Below are positions 17,965-27,525 of a stretch of 64,000 bases of DNA, one piece after another. Below the pieces are notes generated by a model. It saw only the letters and a program-made list of their open reading frames with translations. It searched no databases and was not told where the DNA came from. Positions within the stretch are counted from its first letter, which is position 1. Every line of letters starts with the position of its first letter. This stretch comes from Gilliamella sp. App6-5 (GTDB taxonomy: Bacteria; Pseudomonadota; Gammaproteobacteria; Enterobacterales; Orbaceae): positions 1 through 64,000 of the forward strand of contig NZ_LZGT01000050.1 in assembly GCF_001690525.1 (NCBI RefSeq). Direction: 5' to 3'. The translations under genes and the position numbers were made by a program.

Positions 17965-18273
17965 CTATCTGATTACAAAGAATTCATCAACAAAGGTAAA
18001 GTCTAATGTTGTCAAATAGTGATAATAACCAAGATACATTTCATCTTTATAAATTTTTAAGCACATTTGAAAAACAGGTTCAGTATAACCTCCCGTTAAA
18101 ATCACACTTAGACTTTCACGAAAAGTCAGTGTTTTGATATCTTGCTTAGTATTAAGCTCTAATTCGGTGTGGTTATTATTAAGAATGTGCTTTAAGCTTG
18201 TCATAGCTAGTTTTTTTAACCTATTATGGATTAATTCAATATCTGTAGATTTTAGATAATCAGATAGAAGCAT
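17965..18273 (-). CDS. Hypothetical protein, 102 residues
   Basis: A small soluble protein with no signal peptide or membrane span. Residues 1-45 look helical (DYLKSTDIELIHNRLKKLA), followed by a more beta-like half (LGYYHYLTTLDFTFVDEFFV). No family is recognised. Amino-acid composition is balanced and codon use resembles neighbouring genes, which favours a real gene. It stands alone between the FAD oxidase remnant and tilS, both on the same strand, about 30 bp upstream of the oxidase start, so it could share a transcript with it. Confidence 0.5.
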   Translation of the reverse strand: MLLSDYLKSTDIELIHNRLKKLAMTSLKHILNNNHTELELNTKQDIKTLTFRESLSVILTGGYTEPVFQMCLKIYKDEMYLGYYHYLTTLDFTFVDEFFVIR

Positions 18274-18427
18274 AATGGTGATAAATCCTGATATTTGCTG
18301 ATAATCATATTAACCTTAATAGCTTTTGTTTATTTAACTAAGCTATATTGCCTTTAACAAATATGATTATTTTAGCTAATCTTTTAAGTGTATTATTGTT
18401 TTGCATATTAAACATCATCGATAAAAC

Positions 18428-19747
18428 CTATAAGCCATTATTCACGAGTCTAAAACCGATTTGTGTGCCTTTTCCTTGTTCGGTAACAAACTTACCAACA
18501 GCGCAGATCAGTTGTTCATTATAGTAAATTAACGGGATTCGTGTACGCATCCACGGTGGAATGTTATGTTCTTGCCATAACTTTTTTATTGATCGCGAGC
18601 CATTGCGATTGATAATTTGAAATTGTCCTTGGGCATGAAATCGTACGGTGACTTGTTCATCTGCATATGGTAAACGGCAAGATAAATCAGTGTGATAATT
18701 AATCTGCAATTCACCAACACTATCTGGCAGAATTAAAGGTAAAGCCAAATCCCAGTTGAGGATTTGTTGTTCAATATTTTGGTATAACGGTAATAAATAG
18801 AGTTGATTTTGATAGCGACGAATTTGCCTGCAATGTAGTATGAATTTAGGGTTGGCATCTTCTTTTGCTAGCACAACCGTTTGCCAAATGAGTGCTACTT
18901 GCTTTTGGCTTGGCATAGTCATTTGTTGGGAACGCAGCCACATGCGCAACACAGCATTGCGTTTATATTCTGAACACGTCATTAAAGGCGCTAGATTTAG
19001 CTGTCCTTGTTGGCTAACCATTTGTTGAAAATCAGCTAATAATAATTCATTAATTAACGCTTCTTGTTGCTGACATAATTCAGCACTGCGTGCCACCATT
19101 TGCGAAAAATGTGGCCAGCGTTGATTCAGTATTGGTAAGACCTTTAAGCGTAAAAAATTGCGGTCATAACGATCATCTTGGTTGCTTTCATCTTCTATCC
19201 AGTTGAGTTGATGATGATTAGCATAAGCTTCAATTTGTGCGCGTGAAATTGTTAATAAAGGGCGAAGATGTTGCTGATTTTCCTGTGGCATGGCGGCCAA
19301 TCCCGCAGGACCACTACCACGTTTTAATGCTAAAAAGAAAGTTTCGCATTGATCATCAAGATGTTGCGCAGTACATAAGGTTTCATCATTTTTTAAATGA
19401 CGATAGATAGCTTGGTAACGCGCATTTCTGGCTTGTTCTTCGATATTTCCTGCATTAGGGTCGAGTTTGACTTTTTCAATAATCAGTGGAACTTGCCATG
19501 TTTGGCATTGTTTTTGGCAATGCATTGCCCAGTTGTCAGCATAGCTGCTCAAACCATGATGAATATAGATTGCCCTTAGCTTTAAATCAGGTAATAATTG
19601 CTGTTTGAGTGCAACTAGTGCATGCATTAATACAGTTGAATCCACACCACCACTATAAGCAACCAGTAGTGCTTTGTGGTGTGTGATTTTATGCATAATT
19701 GTTTGTTTGATGCTTTCATCAAACATTGTTTGGTGTGGGTTATTCAT
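18428..19747 (-). CDS. tilS: tRNA(Ile)-lysidine synthetase TilS
   Basis: A 439-residue ATP-pyrophosphatase. The PP-loop SGGVDS is at 32-37, followed by IYIHHGLSSYADNWAMHC and HLDDQCETFFL, the N-type ATPase core. A TilS substrate-binding domain and a C-terminal domain (NRNGSRSIKKLWQEHNIPPW) complete the E. coli-like architecture. It ligates lysine to C34 of the minor tRNA-Ile so that it reads AUA, a codon that matters in an AT-rich genome. Its start is 11 bp after the metC stop on the same strand, so the two are probably cotranscribed. Confidence 0.96.
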   Translation of the reverse strand: MNNPHQTMFDESIKQTIMHKITHHKALLVAYSGGVDSTVLMHALVALKQQLLPDLKLRAIYIHHGLSSYADNWAMHCQKQCQTWQVPLIIEKVKLDPNAGNIEEQARNARYQAIYRHLKNDETLCTAQHLDDQCETFFLALKRGSGPAGLAAMPQENQQHLRPLLTISRAQIEAYANHHQLNWIEDESNQDDRYDRNFLRLKVLPILNQRWPHFSQMVARSAELCQQQEALINELLLADFQQMVSQQGQLNLAPLMTCSEYKRNAVLRMWLRSQQMTMPSQKQVALIWQTVVLAKEDANPKFILHCRQIRRYQNQLYLLPLYQNIEQQILNWDLALPLILPDSVGELQINYHTDLSCRLPYADEQVTVRFHAQGQFQIINRNGSRSIKKLWQEHNIPPWMRTRIPLIYYNEQLICAVGKFVTEQGKGTQIGFRLVNNGL

Positions 19748-19758
19748 CTTCTGTTTAA

Positions 19759-20976
19759 TTATACCAAGCTTTGTAATGCATTGGCTTTATTTTTGTGTTG
19801 TTTGATTCTGTCTAAACCAGCCGCAAGATCGGCAATTAAATCATCAGGATCTTCAAGACCTATATGTAGCCGAATCAGTGTTCCCGCAAAGTCTATGCCA
19901 GATACTGGTCTAATGTTTGCGAGTTCTTCGGGTTGATTAGCTAAAATCAATGACTCAAATCCACCCCATGAATAAGCCATTGAAAAATAAGTTAAGTTAT
20001 CAAGAAAATCAGACAATTGCACGTCGGTTAATCGATCTTTGAGTATAAATGAAAATAAGCCACTTGCGCCCGAAAAGTCACGTTTAAAAAATTCGTGTCC
20101 TTTACAACTTTCTAATGCTGGGTGATTGACGGTCGCCACTTTTGGGTGACTTGCTAACCATTTTGCTACTTTTAAACCGCTTTCGTGATGTTGTTTTAAT
20201 CGTATTGCTAATGTGCGTAAACCGCGTGCAGCCATATAGGCGGTATCCGCATCACACATTTGTCCCATTAAGTAAGATCGTTCGCGCAAAGTTTCCCAAC
20301 AGCGCTCGTTAGCAACCGCGGTACCTATCATGGCATCAGAATGGCCGATAAGGTATTTAGTACCCGCTTGTATTGAGATATCAATATCATGTTCTAACGC
20401 TTTAAATAAAATCCCGGCACTCCATGTGTTATCTATCATAATGATGATTTCAGGATTAACACTACGAATGGCTTTAACAATCAATGGTATATCGTGAATT
20501 TCCATCGTAATTGAGCTTGGTGATTCTAAAAATACGACTTTCGTATTCGGCTTAATGTGATTTGTGATATAGCGACCAATTAATGGCGAGAAGTAATCGG
20601 TTTGAACACCAAAATCTTTTAAAATGTGTTGGCAAAAATCTTGAGTGGGTTCGTAAACGGCTTCTGATACTAAAATATGATCGCCTGTTTTCACAAAAGC
20701 TAAAATGGCATTAGTAATAGCCGCTGCACCACATGGATAAAGGTAACAACCTGCTCCCCCTTCAATTTCAACCATCGCTTCTTGTAGTGCAAAATGGGTC
20801 AATGTGCCGCGGCGGCCGTAGAATAATGCACCATTGGCACGATTTTTTGTGGCTTCTTTTTTGGTTTCAATAGAATCAAAAACCAGTGAGGATGCACGTT
20901 GAATAACCGAATTAACCGCACCTTGTGTATATCGCTTTTTACGTCCTGCATGAACTAATTTTGTTGGTAATGACAT
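19759..20976 (-). CDS. metC: Cystathionine beta-lyase MetC
   Basis: I take ATG 20976 as the start: it gives [17 protein letters not shown], matching family N-termini, with AAGGAAT just upstream; the frame extends 37 codons further but that extension is not conserved-looking and enters the divergent acpT. The 405-residue PLP enzyme has [16 protein letters not shown] (substrate/PLP phosphate contacts from residue 53), DNTWSAG near 182-188 and the PLP lysine Lys207 in [12 protein letters not shown]. It cleaves cystathionine to homocysteine, pyruvate and ammonia in methionine synthesis. The upstream region separates it from divergent acpT; no MetJ-type box repeat was recognised. Confidence 0.95.
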   Translation of the reverse strand: MSLPTKLVHAGRKKRYTQGAVNSVIQRASSLVFDSIETKKEATKNRANGALFYGRRGTLTHFALQEAMVEIEGGAGCYLYPCGAAAITNAILAFVKTGDHILVSEAVYEPTQDFCQHILKDFGVQTDYFSPLIGRYITNHIKPNTKVVFLESPSSITMEIHDIPLIVKAIRSVNPEIIIMIDNTWSAGILFKALEHDIDISIQAGTKYLIGHSDAMIGTAVANERCWETLRERSYLMGQMCDADTAYMAARGLRTLAIRLKQHHESGLKVAKWLASHPKVATVNHPALESCKGHEFFKRDFSGASGLFSFILKDRLTDVQLSDFLDNLTYFSMAYSWGGFESLILANQPEELANIRPVSGIDFAGTLIRLHIGLEDPDDLIADLAAGLDRIKQHKNKANALQSLV

Positions 20977-21080
20977 AATGATTCCTTTTGCAATTTTATA
21001 AATTTTTATATTTTTATAACAGTTAGAATAGCATGCTGCTAAAATAGTAAAAAATAATTTTTGTGAATGCTTACTGACTG

Positions 21081-21701
21081 ATGACACTAATAATTCAACT
21101 TGCTAATTTGAATCATACCGAAATTGACTTTTCATTATTGCCTCCACAGATTGTTGCTGAAGCTGATAAATTCAATGATGAACGCAAAAAACAATTTTTA
21201 GTGTGTCGCTCAATATTGGCCAATTTGCTTAAGCAGTACTGTCATATTCCAACTTTACCGGAAATGGTCATTGGCGATAATAGTCGCCCTTGTTTTTTAG
21301 AACGCCATTTACCAGACTTTAATATTAGTCATAGCCAAGATGAGGTGGCGGTAGCCATTTCATTAACAGGGATGATTGGGCTCGATATTGAAGTGGCACG
21401 CCCGCGCAAAAATTATTTAAATGTGGCTAAAAATTTTTTTGCGGATGATGAATATCAATGGATGCTTAAGCAAGACGATACATTAGCGGCTTTTTGGCAA
21501 TTATGGACGTTGAAAGAGTCTGCATTAAAACTATATGCCAAAGGGGTTTGGCAAATAAAATCGGTTAAAGTTAACTTAAAACAGCAGATGATTACAGCGC
21601 CTTTTGGGCAAGATTTCTATTATCAATATCGTCAAGTGGGCAATGTTCATCTGTCTGTAAACAGTAATCAACCGATTTCTAAATGGATTTTGTTATCTTA
21701 A
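21081..21701 (+). CDS. acpT: 4'-phosphopantetheinyl transferase (AcpT/Sfp type)
   Basis: A 206-residue protein with the two Mg/CoA-binding signatures of the Sfp-type superfamily: [10 protein letters not shown] (Asp102, Glu104) and [18 protein letters not shown] (Glu146 in WTLKES). [13 protein letters not shown] supplies the conserved His before them. It attaches the phosphopantetheine arm to carrier-protein serines. It resembles AcpT-like stand-alone enzymes more than EntD. No siderophore or polyketide genes are near, so the carrier substrate cannot be told from context. It is divergent from metC. Confidence 0.88.
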   Translation: MTLIIQLANLNHTEIDFSLLPPQIVAEADKFNDERKKQFLVCRSILANLLKQYCHIPTLPEMVIGDNSRPCFLERHLPDFNISHSQDEVAVAISLTGMIGLDIEVARPRKNYLNVAKNFFADDEYQWMLKQDDTLAAFWQLWTLKESALKLYAKGVWQIKSVKVNLKQQMITAPFGQDFYYQYRQVGNVHLSVNSNQPISKWILLS

Positions 21702-21707
21702 TATAGC

Positions 21708-21735
21708 ATTTTGCCATTATCTTTTATGGCAAAAT
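21708..21735. terminator. Bidirectional terminator between acpT and the phosphatase gene
   Basis: ATTTTGCCAT - 8-nt loop - ATGGCAAAAT, a perfect 10-bp stem centred between convergent genes, 6 bp past the acpT stop and 17 bp before the end of the minus-strand gene. Confidence 0.75.
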
Positions 21736-21751
21736 AAATCATTACAATTTA

Positions 21752-22525
21752 TTAAACTAGATAGATATCTTGGATTCTTTTTCTATTGTTTGCATTTAAT
21801 TGATATTCCTGTGATAACCAATCGTCAATAGAATCATAACGCATTTTAATTGCGTCAAATGCGGCTGTTAAATACTCTTTTTTGGCGGCAAAAATTAATT
21901 TGCGGTTTTCAAATTCATCAGGAGTAACCTTATGTTGGTATTGTCGTAATAGATTTTCACGATAATCCGACAATAGTTGTTCAGTTAGCAAATAATCTTG
22001 CATGATAACTTCTTCACTCACACCTAAAGCAAACAGCGTTAATGCGACGCCAACACCCGTGCGATCTTTACCCACCGCGCAATGTTGCACTAGTGGTTTA
22101 CCTTGTGAGGTCAGTAAGATTGACGAAAGTTTTTGGTAGGCAGGGTTATTAAATGGTAGTAGCTGGTATAGTTTAACCATAAAATCAAATGGTGCATTTT
22201 TTTTCATTGCTTGGTGGGCATTGGCTAGATCGCTTGTTAAACTTGCGGTGACTGTATCGCTCAAAGGGTTAGCAGGTACATTAATATAATGAGTGTTTTG
22301 CCATAATTTATCTGGATTTCGAGCAATTTCATCGGGATCGCGATAGTCTAAAATATAGTGTAGGTTTAACTCATCAGATAAAAAAGATTGCTCTTCTGGC
22401 GTGATCAATGAGAATGCACCTGAGCGGTATAGCAGACCCGATCGAATTTGACGTCCATCGGTTGTTTTGATTCCACCTAAATCACGAAAATTAACTCCAT
22501 TTTTTATTGGTACAACACAAGTCAT
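21752..22525 (-). CDS. Tyrosine/serine-protein phosphatase, IphP-like family
   Basis: A 257-residue protein. It opens with NGVNFRDLGGIKTTDGRQIR and LLYRSGAF, the N-terminal motif of the Y_phosphatase3 family, has DYRDPDEI near residues 60-67, and carries the catalytic P-loop HCAVGKDRTG at 148-157 with nucleophile Cys149. No signal peptide, so probably cytoplasmic. Members act on phosphotyrosine, phosphoserine or phosphoinositides; the substrate here is unknown. It is a single gene with its own upstream region, divergent from pepB. Confidence 0.88.
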   Translation of the reverse strand: MTCVVPIKNGVNFRDLGGIKTTDGRQIRSGLLYRSGAFSLITPEEQSFLSDELNLHYILDYRDPDEIARNPDKLWQNTHYINVPANPLSDTVTASLTSDLANAHQAMKKNAPFDFMVKLYQLLPFNNPAYQKLSSILLTSQGKPLVQHCAVGKDRTGVGVALTLFALGVSEEVIMQDYLLTEQLLSDYRENLLRQYQHKVTPDEFENRKLIFAAKKEYLTAAFDAIKMRYDSIDDWLSQEYQLNANNRKRIQDIYLV

Positions 22526-22628
22526 TACTACCCCTTATTTATACTTAACTTTTCTTGCTATATTAACATGTTTCTGATTAGAATTAATCCACTGTTTCTA
22601 CTATTACGAATGATTTAAGGTACTTATT

Positions 22629-23909
22629 ATGTCAATGTTATCTGTTTTACTTTCTGATAAAGCTGCGCCAACGCAATGGGGAAAAGATGCACTGCTGAGT
22701 TTTTCGAACGATACAATTACTATTCACTATAAACCGGAGCATCGCTTAGGAGCGATTCAACGTGCGGGAAGAAAACTTGATCAGCAAGGAATAAATTTGG
22801 TTAAACTAAGTGGCGAAAACTGGGATCTTGAGGCTTGTTGGCATTTTTGGTTAGGTTATCGTAATGCCAAAAAAAGCACCAAGGTAACTTGGCCAAAACT
22901 CAATAGCAAAGATAAGCAAGAATTAAAACATCGCTTAGCGATTATTGATTGGTGTCGGGACATTGTTAATGAGCAAGCCGAAACATTAAGTCCGTTAGCA
23001 CTAGCAACACAAAGTGCAAAATTGGTCAGTGCCTATTCAGCTGATACCACTTATAACATCATTTCAGGCGAAGCTTTAAAAGAGCGCGATTATATGGGGA
23101 TTTATACGGTAGGTAAGGGGTCAGATAGGCCAGCTACGTTACTTGAGCTTGATTATAATCCCACTAAAGACCCTAACGCACCGATTACTGCTTGTTTAGT
23201 TGGCAAGGGGATTACGTTTGATTCGGGCGGTTATAGTTTAAAACCAAGTAGCTTTATGGAATCAATGCGTTCAGATATGGGCGGTGCTGCATTAGTAACG
23301 GGGGCTTTAGCGCTAGCGATTGCACGAGGGCTACATCATCGGATCAAACTCTATTTATGTTGTGCCGATAATTTAGTCAGTGGCAATGCGTTTAAGTTAG
23401 GCGATATTATTCATTACCGTAACGGTAAAACGGTTGAAGTTGATAACACTGATGCAGAAGGGCGACTAGTTTTGGCTGATGGTTTAATTTGTGCTGATAA
23501 TGATCAGCCTCATTATATTATTGATTGTGCAACACTGACTGGAGCGGCTAAGATTGCGGTGGGGAATGATTATCAGTCATTACTTTCGTTTGATGATAAC
23601 TTTGCTAGCCAATTGTTAGCTAGTAGCGATATTGAGCATGAAGCTTTTTGGCGATTACCATTAGCCGAATTTCACCGTTCTCAATTTCCGTCATCGTTTG
23701 CCGATATGGCAAATTCAGGTTTACCTAATACCGCGGGTGCGAGTACTGCCGCAGCTTTTTTATCACATTTTATTAAAAACTATCAACAAAACTGGTTACA
23801 TGTTGATTGCTCCGCAACATTCCGTAAAAGCGCTACAGCATTATGGGCAACAGGCGCAACGGGAATTGGGGTGAGGACAATTGCTAATTTACTTTGTCAG
23901 CTTCAATAA
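22629..23909 (+). CDS. pepB: Peptidase B, M17 aminopeptidase
   Basis: A 426-residue M17 metallopeptidase. The catalytic domain contains [16 protein letters not shown] (Lys193, Asp198 as metal ligands), MRSDMGGAA and the signature NTDAEGRL at 273-280. The length and short N-terminal domain fit PepB rather than the longer PepA/CarP. It removes N-terminal residues from peptides in the cytoplasm, using two divalent metals. In E. coli pepB lies just past iscX of the isc operon; here it is separate, about 6 kb from isc. It ends in a strong terminator. Confidence 0.93.
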   Translation: MSMLSVLLSDKAAPTQWGKDALLSFSNDTITIHYKPEHRLGAIQRAGRKLDQQGINLVKLSGENWDLEACWHFWLGYRNAKKSTKVTWPKLNSKDKQELKHRLAIIDWCRDIVNEQAETLSPLALATQSAKLVSAYSADTTYNIISGEALKERDYMGIYTVGKGSDRPATLLELDYNPTKDPNAPITACLVGKGITFDSGGYSLKPSSFMESMRSDMGGAALVTGALALAIARGLHHRIKLYLCCADNLVSGNAFKLGDIIHYRNGKTVEVDNTDAEGRLVLADGLICADNDQPHYIIDCATLTGAAKIAVGNDYQSLLSFDDNFASQLLASSDIEHEAFWRLPLAEFHRSQFPSSFADMANSGLPNTAGASTAAAFLSHFIKNYQQNWLHVDCSATFRKSATALWATGATGIGVRTIANLLCQLQ

Positions 23910-23913
23910 TATC

Positions 23914-23942
23914 GAAAAAACCACTTGAAAAAGTGGTTTTTT
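23914..23942. terminator. Bidirectional terminator between pepB and ppiA
   Basis: An A-run, then AACCACTT - GAAA - AAGTGGTT, then T6. The symmetric A-stem-T layout serves both the plus-strand pepB and the minus-strand ppiA. Confidence 0.9.
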
Positions 23943-23966
23943 ATTTCTTTAAAAAGTAAAGATTGT

Positions 23967-24533
23967 TTAATTATTTTTAATAACCGCAACTTTTTTAATA
24001 TAAATTGGTTCAACAGGGACATCTCTATGTGGACCTACACGTTTAGTTGGTGCATTAACAATTTTGTCAACAACGTCCATACCTTTAATCACTTTACCAA
24101 ACACCGCATAGCCGTAACTTTCTGGAGATTGGTAATTAAGAAAATTATTGTCGACTACGTTGATAAAAAATTGACTGGTTGCACTATTTACTTCACTGGT
24201 TCTTGCCATTGCAATGGTGCCACGATCATTTTTTAAGCCGTTATCTGCTTCATTTTTAATAGGCGCATTATTGTCTTTGAATTTGAGTTGATCATCAGCA
24301 CCACCACCTTGAATCATAAATCCAGGAATGACGCGATGGAAAGTTAAATTCTCATAGAAGCCACTATTGACATAATCAAGAAAATTTTTAGTAGTAATTG
24401 GGGCATGTTCGCTATCTAGTTCAATTTCAATGTCGCCCATGCTGGTTTGTAATAATACTTTTGTGTCTGCTAAAGCAACGGTAGAAAGCAAAGTTAGTAA
24501 TATTGTAATAAATAATAGTTTGATTTTTTTCAT
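23967..24533 (-). CDS. ppiA: Periplasmic peptidyl-prolyl cis-trans isomerase A (cyclophilin)
   Basis: A 188-residue protein: Sec signal peptide ([22 protein letters not shown], cleavage after ALA near residue 22) and a cyclophilin domain with [31 protein letters not shown] and the active-site stretch [12 protein letters not shown]. Periplasmic location follows from the signal. It catalyses proline isomerisation during folding of exported proteins. Start at ATG 24533 places the signal peptide at the N-terminus. It is convergent with pepB. Confidence 0.93.
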   Translation of the reverse strand: MKKIKLLFITILLTLLSTVALADTKVLLQTSMGDIEIELDSEHAPITTKNFLDYVNSGFYENLTFHRVIPGFMIQGGGADDQLKFKDNNAPIKNEADNGLKNDRGTIAMARTSEVNSATSQFFINVVDNNFLNYQSPESYGYAVFGKVIKGMDVVDKIVNAPTKRVGPHRDVPVEPIYIKKVAVIKNN

Positions 24534-24811
24534 ATATATTAATTTGTTGAGTCTAAGGGGAGGCTGATTATACCGAATATTTAATTATTATAAATCACTA
24601 TTATGAAAAATCAGATAATTTTTTGTGTTGTCGATCGTAGAAGTATTTAATTATGTGCAGTCATAAGATGAGTTTGCCTATTATATTAGTCTTGCTTGAT
24701 AAGAAAAGCAAAAGTCAGGGGGTTATAAAAAATGGTTTTTTATGGCTTTAGTTTTTATATTGCAACGTCATGTTACCTGAAACTTTTTTACCAATAAGTA
24801 TATAGGATCCT

Positions 24812-25483
24812 ATGCGGTGTGTTTTGTGTGATATGCCCTTATCTTTGCCTCATCAGGGTATTTGTTGTCAATGTGTTAAAAATTTACCTAAATTTAATAA
24901 GGTCTGTCATCAGTGCTGTTTGCCGCATTCTTTATCGACTGATATATGTTATCGTTGCTGTGCAAAGAAACCATACTGGGATGAGCTTATTGCTGTTTCT
25001 GAATATATTAATCCACTAAAAAAATTGATTCATCATTTAAAGTTCTATAGAAAAATTGAACTGAATACTGCATTGGCAAGATTGATGTTTTTAGCTTGGT
25101 ATCAACGGCGAGAAGTCGATGCTTTAATTAAACCTGATTTGGTCACTTGTGTGCCATTGCACCATATTCGTTATTGGTCTCGTGGTTTTAATCAAGCTGA
25201 ATTATTAGCAAAACCGATTGCAAGATGGTTAAATCGTGACTTTTCTCCTTATTTGTTATCTCGAAAGCCAACTATGCAAGATCAAAAAAATCTATCGCTT
25301 ACAGAACGAATTGCTAATGTCGAAACGCTTTTTATGTGCCACCAAGATCTTTCTCATAAATCGGTCATGCTTATTGACGATATCGTTACAACTGGTAATA
25401 CGATTAATGCCATTAGTCAGCAACTAAAAAAATGTGGTGCAACAAGTGTTCATGTAGTTTGTTTATGTCGTACAGTATTGTAA
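24812..25483 (+). CDS. gntX: ComF/GntX-family phosphoribosyltransferase-like protein
   Basis: A 223-residue protein with an N-terminal Cys-rich zinc-finger region (Cys pairs at 3/6, 18/21, 32/35 and 46/49) and a PRTase fold carrying VMLIDDIVTTGNT, the PRPP-binding motif, near residues 187-199. The YWSRGFNQAELLAKPIA segment is the ComF-family signature. Homologues are linked to DNA uptake in competent bacteria and, in E. coli (GntX), to use of DNA as a nutrient. The gene order gntX-nfuA is the same as in E. coli. The start has AGGA upstream (ATAGGATCCT). Confidence 0.92.
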   Translation: MRCVLCDMPLSLPHQGICCQCVKNLPKFNKVCHQCCLPHSLSTDICYRCCAKKPYWDELIAVSEYINPLKKLIHHLKFYRKIELNTALARLMFLAWYQRREVDALIKPDLVTCVPLHHIRYWSRGFNQAELLAKPIARWLNRDFSPYLLSRKPTMQDQKNLSLTERIANVETLFMCHQDLSHKSVMLIDDIVTTGNTINAISQQLKKCGATSVHVVCLCRTVL

Positions 25484-25583
25484 AATCCTGAACAACCCCT
25501 ATAATAACCAAGAAAGTTAGTCAACTATTATTATCAATGATATTAGGTCTGTTTATTACCTAATTATATTAAAGTGAGGGATT

Positions 25584-26165
25584 ATGTCTATTATCACTAT
25601 TTCTGAGTCAGCTCAACAGCACTTTAAAAAATTGCTTGCTAATCAACCTGAAGGAACACAAATTCGGGTCTTTGTTATGAATCCCGGTACGCCAAGCGCA
25701 GAATGTGGGGTTTCTTATTGTCCGGCTGATACTGTAGAAGATAGCGACATAGAAGAAACGTTTGCTGATTTTTCTGTTTATATTGATGAAATGAGTGCAC
25801 CATTTTTAGAAGAAACGGTTATTGATTATGTGACTGATGAGTTAGGTTCGCAGTTAACATTAAAAGCACCAAATTCAAAAATGAAAAAAGTGGCTGATGA
25901 TGCACCACTTATTGAACGTGTTAATTATGCAATTCAAGCGCAGGTTAATCCTCAGTTAGCTAGTCATGGCGGGCATGTGAGTTTAGTTGAGTTGACCGAC
26001 GATAATTATGTTATATTGCAATTTGGCGGAGGATGTAATGGTTGTTCAATGGTTGATTACACTTTGAAAGAAGGTATTGAAAAACAATTAATGGCAGAGT
26101 TTCCTGAACTTGCTGGTGTAAAAGATATTACTGAACATCAAGCTGGATCGCATTCTTTTTGCTAA
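25584..26165 (+). CDS. nfuA: Fe-S biogenesis protein NfuA
   Basis: A 193-residue protein with a degenerate A-type domain at residues 1-95 ([19 protein letters not shown]) and a C-terminal Nfu domain with the cluster-binding CxxC in [17 protein letters not shown] (Cys151, Cys154). It carries [4Fe-4S] clusters to client enzymes under stress or iron limitation. The Edd dehydratase at 60.3-62.1 kb and other Fe-S proteins would be possible clients. ATG 25584 follows AAGTGAGGGATT, a good ribosome site. It probably has its own promoter, 100 bp after gntX. Confidence 0.96.
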   Translation: MSIITISESAQQHFKKLLANQPEGTQIRVFVMNPGTPSAECGVSYCPADTVEDSDIEETFADFSVYIDEMSAPFLEETVIDYVTDELGSQLTLKAPNSKMKKVADDAPLIERVNYAIQAQVNPQLASHGGHVSLVELTDDNYVILQFGGGCNGCSMVDYTLKEGIEKQLMAEFPELAGVKDITEHQAGSHSFC

Positions 26166-26260
26166 AAATGAAGAAAATAATTTTTATTTAAGCCTTGCTT
26201 ATTGCTGGGATTAAGTCATAATCGGATGACGTTTGCCATTTGATATTCTGATGGGGTTAT

Positions 26261-27178
26261 ATGAATCAAGTGAGTATTATTTCAGATCTTATCGTTTGGA
26301 TTGAAAAAAATTTGGAACAACCATTATCTATTGATCATGTTGCACAAAAATCAGGTTATTCAAAGTGGCATTTACAACGTATGTTTAAAGAAGTCACAGG
26401 CCAAGTTCTTGGTACTTATATTCGTCATCGTCGTTTAACTTATGCCGCACTTGCTTTACGTATGACAAGTAAACCCATTTTAGATATTGCAATGCAATAT
26501 CGTTTTGATTCCCAGCAAACATTTACTCGATCTTTTAAAAAACAATTTAATGAAACTCCAGCAAGTTACCGTCGGGGGGAATTTTGGGATCCTACAGGGT
26601 TAACACCAGCTATTGAGCTTAATAAAAATCGACTTTCATTGCCCGAGCCAAAATTTGTGAATATGCCTCAAAAAACTTTTTGGGGTATCACCTTTAAGAA
26701 TAATTGTAATTTGAGTCAATTATTGGATGAAGAAAATAAACTAAGATCGCAATTTTTTTATAATTATATATCTCGCTGTAACCATAAATGTGAAAATCTA
26801 CCAGATAAAATTTATGCTTTTAGCCGTATATTGAAAAGCAAAGAGAATGCTAATGAACAAGAGCTTCTTTATACCATTGCTTTAGATCATAATAATAATC
26901 TTGAAAGTATTGAACAGGTTGTGAGTGAGGGTGGCTTGTATCTTTGTTTTAAATATATTGGCTCTCCTGATGAGTTTAGTGATTTTATTTCGCAAGTGCA
27001 TTTAGCTGCTATGCCAGCATTAAAAGTACGTTTGCGTAGCTCTAGTTGTGTAATTGAAATTCATCATAACCATCATGATGGCACCGCCGAATCGGTTAAG
27101 GATATCACCCGTATGGAATGTGATTATTGTGTGCCGGTTGTTACTGAAAGTGAAGTCAATATCCAACCCAATTTATAG
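26261..27178 (+). CDS. rob: Rob-like AraC/XylS-family regulator
   Basis: A 305-residue protein. Residues 1-105 form the double helix-turn-helix, with SKWHLQRMFKEVTGQVLG and YRFDSQQTFTRSFKKQFNETP nearly as in E. coli Rob, SoxS and MarA. The remaining ~190 residues are the GyrI-like ligand domain that distinguishes Rob. Rob activates the mar/sox/rob stress regulon (efflux, superoxide and antibiotic tolerance). The N-terminal domain is far more conserved than the effector half, as expected. It is convergent with trpR. Confidence 0.92.
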   Translation: MNQVSIISDLIVWIEKNLEQPLSIDHVAQKSGYSKWHLQRMFKEVTGQVLGTYIRHRRLTYAALALRMTSKPILDIAMQYRFDSQQTFTRSFKKQFNETPASYRRGEFWDPTGLTPAIELNKNRLSLPEPKFVNMPQKTFWGITFKNNCNLSQLLDEENKLRSQFFYNYISRCNHKCENLPDKIYAFSRILKSKENANEQELLYTIALDHNNNLESIEQVVSEGGLYLCFKYIGSPDEFSDFISQVHLAAMPALKVRLRSSSCVIEIHHNHHDGTAESVKDITRMECDYCVPVVTESEVNIQPNL

Positions 27179-27223
27179 TATAGTGTGATATAAAAATCGG
27201 TTAATAGATATTGACTGATGTAT

Positions 27224-27514
27224 TTAATTATTTGAATTTAAAAAGATATTTTCTAACCATTTTTTGAATTCTGGGGTTACTTCTTTTAGACTGTTCGATC
27301 CACGTGTTACAGTTGCAATTCCTATCCCAAGTTGCTCTTTTAGTTGGCGTTGATTGATTGAACCATCAAGTAATGAATGTACAATTTTGACGCGAGTAAT
27401 TAAAGCGTCGCGCTCATCAGCGGTCATTAATAATTTTAATATATCAAGTGAATAACCATCGTTAAATGCTTGGTGTAATATTGCAACTGTCTGTTTCCAT
27501 TCGTTAGTTTTCAT
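27224..27514 (-). CDS. trpR: Trp operon repressor TrpR
   Basis: I choose ATG 27514 (MKTNEWKQTVAI), 4 codons inside the longest frame. It gives 96 residues, short compared with the 108 of E. coli. It has the TrpR fold signature LLMTADERDALITRVKIV followed by LKEQLGIGIATVTRGSNSLK, the DNA-binding helix-turn-helix. It represses tryptophan-synthesis genes when bound by tryptophan; no target operator is evident in this window. The slt-trpR order, with the slt stop next to the trpR start, is as in E. coli. Confidence 0.9.
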   Translation of the reverse strand: MKTNEWKQTVAILHQAFNDGYSLDILKLLMTADERDALITRVKIVHSLLDGSINQRQLKEQLGIGIATVTRGSNSLKEVTPEFKKWLENIFLNSNN

Positions 27515-27525
27515 TATAATCACCA

